Shown piece by piece: positions 58,381 through 64,000 of a stretch of 64,000 nucleotides of DNA. The notes below the pieces were generated by a model that saw only the letters and a list, made by a program, of their open reading frames with translations, ran no database searches and was not told where the DNA came from. A program made the position numbers and the translations under genes. Positions within the stretch are counted from its first letter, which is position 1, and each line of letters begins with the position of its first letter. The DNA is from Candidatus Latescibacterota bacterium (GTDB lineage Bacteria; Latescibacterota; UBA2968; UBA8231), in contig JAJEGS010000055.1 of assembly GCA_022819745.1 (NCBI GenBank), forward strand, positions 124,001 to 188,000, given 5' to 3'.

Positions 58381-60983
58381 CCCCTTCTTTCGGCTGGCCG
58401 ACCGCCCAAGCGCTCTTCTTCTAGCCCGGCATAGAGTTCGATGAAGGCAATGGTGTTGCTCACGTCTTGGTCGGTGAGGTTGGCAAAGTTGATGTCGTTG
58501 ACCTGAAAGCCAACGTTGGATGTGACGCTGTATCCTTGGTACTGGACCCGATTGGTGTACTGCACGGTGAACACCTTGCCGATGAAGTCGTCGATGTACT
58601 CGGGCGGCAATGGGTCGGGAATCGCCACGGCATTGCGGAAAATAATGGCCTCCACTCCGACCTCGACGCGACTGCGAGTCAGCACTGGGAACACCGCGGA
58701 CAGGGAGAAAATTTCGCTCAACTCGTTGATTTCGAGCTGGACGGTGCGCGGTTGGGTGCGCTTGCGCCACATGTTTTTCCAGCGCGGGATCAAGGTGATG
58801 TTGCGCCCAATGGAAAACGGATAGTCTGCTTTGTTGATCACGCCGTAGAACGCGCTGTCGCGGAGGCGCTCGGCCGCTTCGTCGCGCTGATTGAAGTGAT
58901 CGAGGCGGAACTTGTTGGCAAAGGTCAGGTTGCCCCGGGTGTACTTGTAGCCGACGAAGCTCTGATTGACGAGGGTGTTTCCGGTGATTAGGGGATCGTC
59001 AAAAGGTTGCAAGCCGCCAATGGAGCCGGGGCGCTGCACCCATTGCAGCAGGTTGTCGGCGATGTTGTCTTCAACGGACTTGATCATGTGGAAGGCCTCA
59101 AACTTGCCCGTCCTAGAGATGTCGCGCACCGCGCTGAGCAAGGCGTACAGGGCTGTTGACCGCTCTTCGCCGGCGATCAGCCACTCGCGATTGCGGCCTA
59201 CGGTGAGATTGACTCCTGGGTAAATCTCGGCCCCCCCGTACACGTTCCAGCCGCGATGCCCTTTGCGGTAGGGATAGTCGGCTTCGTCGTCGTTTTCAAA
59301 GCGATCCACTATGGTATTGTGGTTCATATCGACGCCGAAGAGGAAGTCTGGCGGGTCAATGTAGTGGCGCAAGAATGGCTCTTCGTAGTCCGGGGTGAGA
59401 TTGGAGTTTTCGTTGAAATCCGAGAGCAAGTCGTTGTTTTCGTCGAGGCCGGGGAAGACGGCGTTGTCGCCGCCCGCACCGCCATAGCGCGGCCAATCGA
59501 CGAGTTGGTCTTGATCGTCGTTATCGTCGATGTACTCGAACCAGTTCTGGCGCTGATTTTCGTAATCTACCACATCGTTTTGGTCGGTGATGTACCCGCG
59601 CGTGGTGTACCCGTAGTCCATGCTGAACACCTCGCCGTAGCCAAAGTAGCGGCCAGTGCGGCGCGTGGCGTTGACGAACCAAGCATCGGCTGTGCGATCG
59701 CTCTTTTTGAGGTTGCTCAGTTTCTGGATGTTGATATTGGGATAGCGCTGAAACTGGGTGTTGCGCGCGAATTCGCCGCGCACCTCTAGGCCCCATATAT
59801 CCTCGATGGTCAAATCGACGCTGGCGATTTGGTTGGCCGAGGGTAGCCCGTAGTCAAAGCGGACGACGCGTTGGTTGGTGTTGTCGCGCACATTGCCTTC
59901 GGAGCGGGTGACCGGCAAGAAAATGGGCTGGCCGTTGATATTAGTCTGTAAGTTGGAGGTTATCTCCACTCGATAGTCGTTGGAGAGCACCATGGCAAAG
60001 CTGACCTTTTGCACCACTAGCGGGTCGGGCACGCGGTAGCGGAGGAGAATAGGTGCCTCTTCGAGGGCTTCGAGAAAGCCCTCGCGCTGGCGGCCACCCT
60101 CAATAGTGGGATTGACCGAGGTCTCTTGGCCATCGACGATCATTTTCGACGAAAAGAACAAAGCGCCGGAGGCGTCGCCGGGCGAGTCGTCAGAGATGCG
60201 GATGACGATTTCGGTGACGTTGCCCGAATTCTGGCTGCTGGTCAGCAAGCCGGCGCGCGAGTTTTCCGAGAAATTGCTGCTCGCCGAGCTGAAGTTCGTA
60301 TTGACATACGTGACTCCTAAGCCCATGAAGTCGCCGACTTGGGCGGTGCCGCGCAGGCCGATGAAGTTGGTGAAGTCCGTGTCTTGTACTCGGTTGGACC
60401 CCTGTGCTATCCTCACCGGCTCATTGACGCGCGACAGCAGCACGGTGGCCTCGTACTTGTCGGACGCAAAGTCCCATTGGACGCCGTTGAAGCGCGAGCG
60501 GCTGAAGGTCAGCGGGGTCAGGGTCGTACGGATGTAATCGCCGACGGTCAGAGCGGAGTAGTACTGGCCCTTGGAGTCGGCGGCAACCAGTAGGTTTTGG
60601 AACCAAGAGCCAAAGCGGCCGTCTTTGAAGACCGAGCTGCCAAAAGCCAGCGGCTGCTGCTGACGCCACTCGTAAATGCGCCAGCCACGGGTGATCCAGT
60701 TGCCGAAAATATCGTACTGTCCCGTACCCTCTAGCTGCGTGTTGACGTAGCGCTGATACGGTTCCTTGGCGTAGTTGGTGTACTTGTAGCCTCCCCAGTT
60801 ATAGATGTAGTAGAGATCTTGGGGCACGTACCACTTGCGCATGGTCGGAATCAGCGGGTCGAAGCCCTCGATCCTAACTTGCGAGGTAGCACCGCGCTCG
60901 CGCCCCGGGGTTGCTGCTTGGACGCTGGACGCTGCAACAGCTAGAACCAGCAGGGCAACCCCCCAGAACATAATTTTGCGCAT
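58368..60983 (-). CDS. Large outer-membrane protein, predicted beta-barrel, unidentified
   Basis: An 871-residue exported protein. Sec signal peptide MFWGVALLVLAVAASSVQA. The mature protein is rich in alternating aromatic/polar strands (YIYNWGGYKYTNYAKEPYQRY, YATVLLSRV-like stretches, FGYGEVFSMDYGYTTRGYI, GNLTFANKFRLDHF), ending in an aromatic Phe (RRGWSF), as many outer-membrane beta-barrels do. An acidic Ca-type insert (YIDDNDDQDQ, DENNDLLSDFNENSN) lies at about residues 490-560. No family recognised. It overlaps the SurA/PrsA-like gene and follows the FlgD-tail gene by 89 bases. Confidence 0.7.
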   Translation of the reverse strand: MRKIMFWGVALLVLAVAASSVQAATPGRERGATSQVRIEGFDPLIPTMRKWYVPQDLYYIYNWGGYKYTNYAKEPYQRYVNTQLEGTGQYDIFGNWITRGWRIYEWRQQQPLAFGSSVFKDGRFGSWFQNLLVAADSKGQYYSALTVGDYIRTTLTPLTFSRSRFNGVQWDFASDKYEATVLLSRVNEPVRIAQGSNRVQDTDFTNFIGLRGTAQVGDFMGLGVTYVNTNFSSASSNFSENSRAGLLTSSQNSGNVTEIVIRISDDSPGDASGALFFSSKMIVDGQETSVNPTIEGGRQREGFLEALEEAPILLRYRVPDPLVVQKVSFAMVLSNDYRVEITSNLQTNINGQPIFLPVTRSEGNVRDNTNQRVVRFDYGLPSANQIASVDLTIEDIWGLEVRGEFARNTQFQRYPNINIQKLSNLKKSDRTADAWFVNATRRTGRYFGYGEVFSMDYGYTTRGYITDQNDVVDYENQRQNWFEYIDDNDDQDQLVDWPRYGGAGGDNAVFPGLDENNDLLSDFNENSNLTPDYEEPFLRHYIDPPDFLFGVDMNHNTIVDRFENDDEADYPYRKGHRGWNVYGGAEIYPGVNLTVGRNREWLIAGEERSTALYALLSAVRDISRTGKFEAFHMIKSVEDNIADNLLQWVQRPGSIGGLQPFDDPLITGNTLVNQSFVGYKYTRGNLTFANKFRLDHFNQRDEAAERLRDSAFYGVINKADYPFSIGRNITLIPRWKNMWRKRTQPRTVQLEINELSEIFSLSAVFPVLTRSRVEVGVEAIIFRNAVAIPDPLPPEYIDDFIGKVFTVQYTNRVQYQGYSVTSNVGFQVNDINFANLTDQDVSNTIAFIELYAGLEEERLGGRPAERRGWSF

Positions 60984-61072
60984 AACAACCCTCCCTTAGG
61001 CGTTCATTTGTGCTTGGCGCGGCTAGCCGCGCGGTGAAAAGATCGGCGGCCGAGATGGCCCGGCCATATAGG

Positions 61073-62854
61073 TCAATACACTACGGCAATGCTCCGCATT
61101 TGCGTGGCGATACCAGCGTCGGTAGCAGCCTTGAGGCGGAGTAAGTACATCCCCGGCGGCACGGTGTCGTCGTCGTTGCGGCCATCCCAGCTAACTTGAT
61201 TGGGACCGGAGCGATCGCGGGCTTGGTAGAGGCGATGCACCGGCCGGCCGCTCAAGTCGTACACGACGACCTCGACTTCGACTTCGTGAGTCGCCTTGAG
61301 CAGAATGTAGTCGAGGGAAATCTCGTCGTTGATGCCATCGCCATTGGGCGTGATTACCGCGGACGAGAACACAACGCCGGTAAAAAGCTCATCGTCGATG
61401 CGGGCACTGACGACGAGCGTGTTGTCGGCGGCTTCCTCGGCCGCATCGCCAAAGACGACCCGCTGAGGAAACGCATCGGACTGACTGTCGGCGACCTCGC
61501 CGCGAAATTCCGTGCCGGAGACGGTGACCAAGCTGGCAAAGCGCACGGCGACTTCTTGGCCGCTGTGGGTGATGCGTTGGTCGGGAAAGCTCACCTGTAA
61601 GCGGCCCAAATCGGACGCTGTGGTGAAGTTGTCAACCTCCACCCCATCGACGCGCACGCCTGTGGCGCGGGCCGCAAACGGAGTGTGGATGATAAGGGTG
61701 TCAAAGCCTCGGTTGCCGCTTGAGACGATCGAGCGCAGGTGATAGGTAAATTCGTTCTCTCGCCCGAGGGTCGCTGTGGCCGGGCTAATTTCGGCGATGA
61801 CCGAATCGGCGAGGGCTGGGACCGTGTAGTTGAAGACCACTGAGTCGATGACGGCTTTGTCGAGCAAGCTGCCCGAAAGGAGCTTGAATTGGAACTGGAG
61901 GTAGCGCCGGTTGTCCGGCGAATTGATCGGCGATGCGAGGAGTTCGGCGTAGGGTGGAGACCACGCACTCCAGTCGCGATCGTTTTCGAGGACGATGCCA
62001 GCGTACGAGGGATCGAGTGTGCGGTCGAAATCCGCTAGGGCCACTTCCTCGAATTCGCCGGGAATGCCCGTCTGGCGGAAGTAGAGCGAGTCCGTGGCAA
62101 CGAAGCCGGTCTTAGTGCTGAACTGGGCTTGCGCGGTGCCGTCGATGCGGCCATACACATCAACCGGTCCGAAGTTGGCCGCCTCGCCGAGGTCGATCAC
62201 TTGCGATATGTACTGGGCAAAGGGCGTGACACCAACGCCAAAAACCTCAAGATCTCCCATCTGGAAGCCGCGTTCGCCCGTACTGCGCAGCCTGAAAAAA
62301 CGCACCTTGGTCGGCGGGAAGCTCAGATCCAGCTCGGGTAGGCCGTGCGAGCGGTCTTGTGCGATGAGCGCGTACACGGGATTACCGCCGATGAAGTTGA
62401 GCGAATCGCCGTCGTTGGCGTAAAACTCGTAGCCGCGCAGCGAGCGTTCGTCGTCGTTGAGGACGCCGCGCAACAGGCGGATGCGGTGCAAGACGAAGAT
62501 CGCGCCCATATCGACTTCGAGTTCGGCACCGTTGGGGTTGGTGTACACGCGCCAGCCCGTTTTGTAGTCACCGTCGATGAGTTCGTTGAGTATCTGGTTG
62601 GAGCGCGCCGCAGCCGTGCGCACCGAAGTGGTCGCCCAGCCGCCGAGTTCCTTGATGCGCGGCAGGATGTTTTCCTCTGGATCGGCTTCCAGCGGCGAAA
62701 GGCCCCCCTCGTCGGTGACTTCGAGTGCGTTGAAGACGATCGAGTTGCTCTCCCACTCCAGTCCATCGCCGCCTATTTTGAGCCGTTCCGCGGCCGTGGC
62801 TGGAGTGCTGTATCCCATCGCTAGGAGGGCTAATGCGAGTGCGGCACGGGTCAT
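61073..62854 (-). CDS. Exported protein with discoidin-like and FlgD-like C-terminal domains
   Basis: About 593 residues from the ATG at 62854 (GAGGAA upstream). Signal peptide LALALLAMGYSTPATAA. Residues about 70-210 look like a galactose-binding/F5-8C module (LIDGDYKTGWRVY, VDMGAIFVLHRIRLLRG, LRSTGERGFQMGDLEVFG). The C-terminus (about 505-593) has VITPNGDGINDEISLDYILL, VVYDLSGRPVHRL, WDGRNDDDTVPPGMYLLRLKA, the FlgD-Ig/gliding-type pattern used as a surface-sorting tail in related phyla. A paralog lies just upstream at 62897. Confidence 0.75.
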   Translation of the reverse strand: MTRAALALALLAMGYSTPATAAERLKIGGDGLEWESNSIVFNALEVTDEGGLSPLEADPEENILPRIKELGGWATTSVRTAAARSNQILNELIDGDYKTGWRVYTNPNGAELEVDMGAIFVLHRIRLLRGVLNDDERSLRGYEFYANDGDSLNFIGGNPVYALIAQDRSHGLPELDLSFPPTKVRFFRLRSTGERGFQMGDLEVFGVGVTPFAQYISQVIDLGEAANFGPVDVYGRIDGTAQAQFSTKTGFVATDSLYFRQTGIPGEFEEVALADFDRTLDPSYAGIVLENDRDWSAWSPPYAELLASPINSPDNRRYLQFQFKLLSGSLLDKAVIDSVVFNYTVPALADSVIAEISPATATLGRENEFTYHLRSIVSSGNRGFDTLIIHTPFAARATGVRVDGVEVDNFTTASDLGRLQVSFPDQRITHSGQEVAVRFASLVTVSGTEFRGEVADSQSDAFPQRVVFGDAAEEAADNTLVVSARIDDELFTGVVFSSAVITPNGDGINDEISLDYILLKATHEVEVEVVVYDLSGRPVHRLYQARDRSGPNQVSWDGRNDDDTVPPGMYLLRLKAATDAGIATQMRSIAVVY

Positions 62855-62896
62855 CGCTGTTCCTCGTTTGCTGTAAGGTGGCAAAAGCAGTCCCCC

Positions 62897-64000
62897 TCAG
62901 TAGGCCACCGGCACGATCCGCTGTACCGTCTCGGTTTGGGAATCGCCGGCAATTTCAATCTGCACTAGATAAGTCCCCGGTCTCACGAGTACACCTGCGT
63001 CATCGCGTCCGTTCCAAGTGAAGCGATGGCGCCGAGCGAGCCCATCGCCGCTGTCGAGGACGCGCATTTCGCGGCCAGCCAAGTCGTAGATGTGGACCCG
63101 GATGGGTCTCGGCGTCACCAGCTTGAGCGCATCGAATTCAATGGCCAACTCGTCGCCGATTCCATCGCCATTGGGCGTCAGTACGCGCGTCGAAAGGGCG
63201 ACGTTGGCCAGCAAGAGGTCGTTGATCGGCAATTGCACTGAGACGGATTCGCTCGGCACGTCGGCTTTGGCATCGCCTTGGTCAACTAGCTGGCGCACGT
63301 CCGTGCCGAGGTTGCTATTGCCGAGGAAGAGATCAAAGCGCGTCTGATTTTGGTAAATGGTGCTGCTGAACGAAAGCTCGATTAATTCCGAGCGGCGAAC
63401 CGTGGTCGGTAGATCGACGACAAACCCCTCGGCGATTGGGGTGAGCACGACCTCCACCGGCTCATCGCCCAACTTCAGACTGGTAAAATCAACGGGCACA
63501 GACGCGGTCATGGTCAGGCGGTCAAAGCCCTGCGAGCGCCCGCCAAAGGTCGGCAGGACGAAGTACGTAAAGTCCTTTTTGACGCCTGGCTCGACTTGGC
63601 TGGGAAAGACCTCGGCGCGGGTTTTGAGGGCAATGGGATTCTCCATATTCAAATGCAGGGCATTGATTGACGGTGCCGCGTTGGGGTCGCCGGAAATCAG
63701 ACGCAGGTCGAGTTGGGCGTAGCGGCGCGGCGAGGGCGAGTTAAAGAGTGCGCCCGAAGCCACGTACGGATCGCTCCAGACGCTCCAGTCCGAACCGACG
63801 GAAATCGTGGTTTCGGTCGGTCCACGCAAGCTCTTGGGCGTCTTGTTCCACTTCCGCTCGGTAATCTCTTTGCCCTTTTTGTCGAAGTAGTGAATATTCT
63901 CGACGACTTCATTGCCGGTGCGGCTGCGCAGTTCAATGCGCGTGCCGGGCGGAATCTCGGCGTCCCACTCGACCGAGGTCAGGGCCTTGGCTGCGCCGAG
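62897..64000 (-). CDS. Surface protein with FlgD-like C-terminal domain (5' end beyond window)
   Basis: The frame is open from the stop at 62897 to the window edge, 367 codons. Visible parts: an upstream module with SVEWDAEIPPGTRIELRSR and WSVWSDPYVASGALFNSPSPRRYAQLDLRL; a middle domain (KTRAEVFPSQVEPGVKKDFTYF); and a C-terminal FlgD-Ig-like domain (VLTPNGDGIGDELAIEFDAL, VHIYDLAGREMRVLDSG, WNGRDDAGVLVRPGTYLVQIEI). Same architecture and order as the 61073 protein, 42 bases downstream, so the two probably arose by duplication and are co-expressed. Confidence 0.8.
   Translation of the reverse strand, partial: LGAAKALTSVEWDAEIPPGTRIELRSRTGNEVVENIHYFDKKGKEITERKWNKTPKSLRGPTETTISVGSDWSVWSDPYVASGALFNSPSPRRYAQLDLRLISGDPNAAPSINALHLNMENPIALKTRAEVFPSQVEPGVKKDFTYFVLPTFGGRSQGFDRLTMTASVPVDFTSLKLGDEPVEVVLTPIAEGFVVDLPTTVRRSELIELSFSSTIYQNQTRFDLFLGNSNLGTDVRQLVDQGDAKADVPSESVSVQLPINDLLLANVALSTRVLTPNGDGIGDELAIEFDALKLVTPRPIRVHIYDLAGREMRVLDSGDGLARRHRFTWNGRDDAGVLVRPGTYLVQIEIAGDSQTETVQRIVPVAY

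Noticed and set aside
58381..58770. Upstream extension of the SurA/PrsA-like frame to 58770
   Set aside because: It lies wholly opposite-frame within the outer-membrane protein gene on the same strand; the ATG at 58380 gives a proper lipoprotein signal and a ribosome binding site.
1..64000. tRNA, rRNA, transposase, integrase or prophage genes
   Set aside because: None recognised by eye. tRNA genes are easy to miss without a covariance search (tRNAscan-SE would settle it).

Overview
The window looks like a chromosomal segment from a GC-rich, free-living or host-associated environmental bacterium of the Latescibacterota/Poribacteria/KSB1 type. This is inferred from gene content, not from a marker gene: no rRNA, tRNA or ribosomal protein gene was seen. 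Pointers are several CRTAC1-like FG-GAP/ASPIC-UnbV proteins, phytanoyl-CoA dioxygenase-like enzymes, sugar-phosphate isomerase-like TIM barrels, three DUF6785/DUF6784-type (OPT-like) membrane proteins, FlgD-like surface-protein tails, and an internalin-like leucine-rich-repeat protein.

Layout. 1-4.7 kb: a DUF6883-like protein, an FG-GAP lipoprotein, and a nitrilase plus beta-propeller pair. 4.7-7.5 kb: a BsuBI/PstI-type restriction-modification pair. 7.6-9.4 kb: an AAA+ ATPase and an exported rhodanese. 9.5-14.6 kb: an operon of two paralogous toroid-like proteins around an isomerase and an acetyltransferase. 14.7-15.7 kb: a Panacea-type toxin-antitoxin (TA) pair. 15.8-28.4 kb: catabolic-looking genes (TIM barrel, dioxygenase, two serine hydrolases, isomerase, D-hydroxyacid dehydrogenase, NodB-like protein, GDPD, RhaM) and an FG-GAP gene broken by an in-frame TGA. 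28.6-29.2 kb: a DUF433/DUF5615 TA pair. 29.3-40.6 kb: AllA-like lyase, Gfo/Idh/MocA oxidoreductase, spermidine synthase-like membrane protein, OPT-like transporter, dioxygenase, FG-GAP protein, sodium/solute symporter with a small partner, cytochrome-like lipoprotein and an Ldh2-type dehydrogenase. 40.7-45.0 kb: a secreted protein with 23 leucine-rich repeats and a C-terminal leishmanolysin-like protease. 45.1-46.9 kb: a PIN-type TA pair between two DUF4143 gene remnants. 47.0-50.9 kb: two tandem OPT-like proteins. 50.9-51.5 kb: a Phd/PIN TA pair. 51.6-64.0 kb: a one-directional set of envelope genes (M28-FtsX fusion, lipoprotein, SurA/PrsA-like lipoprotein, large outer-membrane protein, two proteins with FlgD-like C-termini).

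Most striking observation: four separate accessory modules (one restriction-modification, three TA) are each bracketed by direct partial copies of the neighbouring host gene, 71 to 285 bp long and 87 to about 98 percent identical by hand count. In the cleanest case the 104/108-bp duplication spans the end of an allA-like gene and the start of rhaM, so the insertion left both genes intact. This is too long for ordinary transposase target duplications. It fits single-crossover (Campbell-like) capture of modules carried with flanking homology, and predicts that the modules can be lost by recombination between the repeats. The mechanism is inference; the repeats are directly visible.
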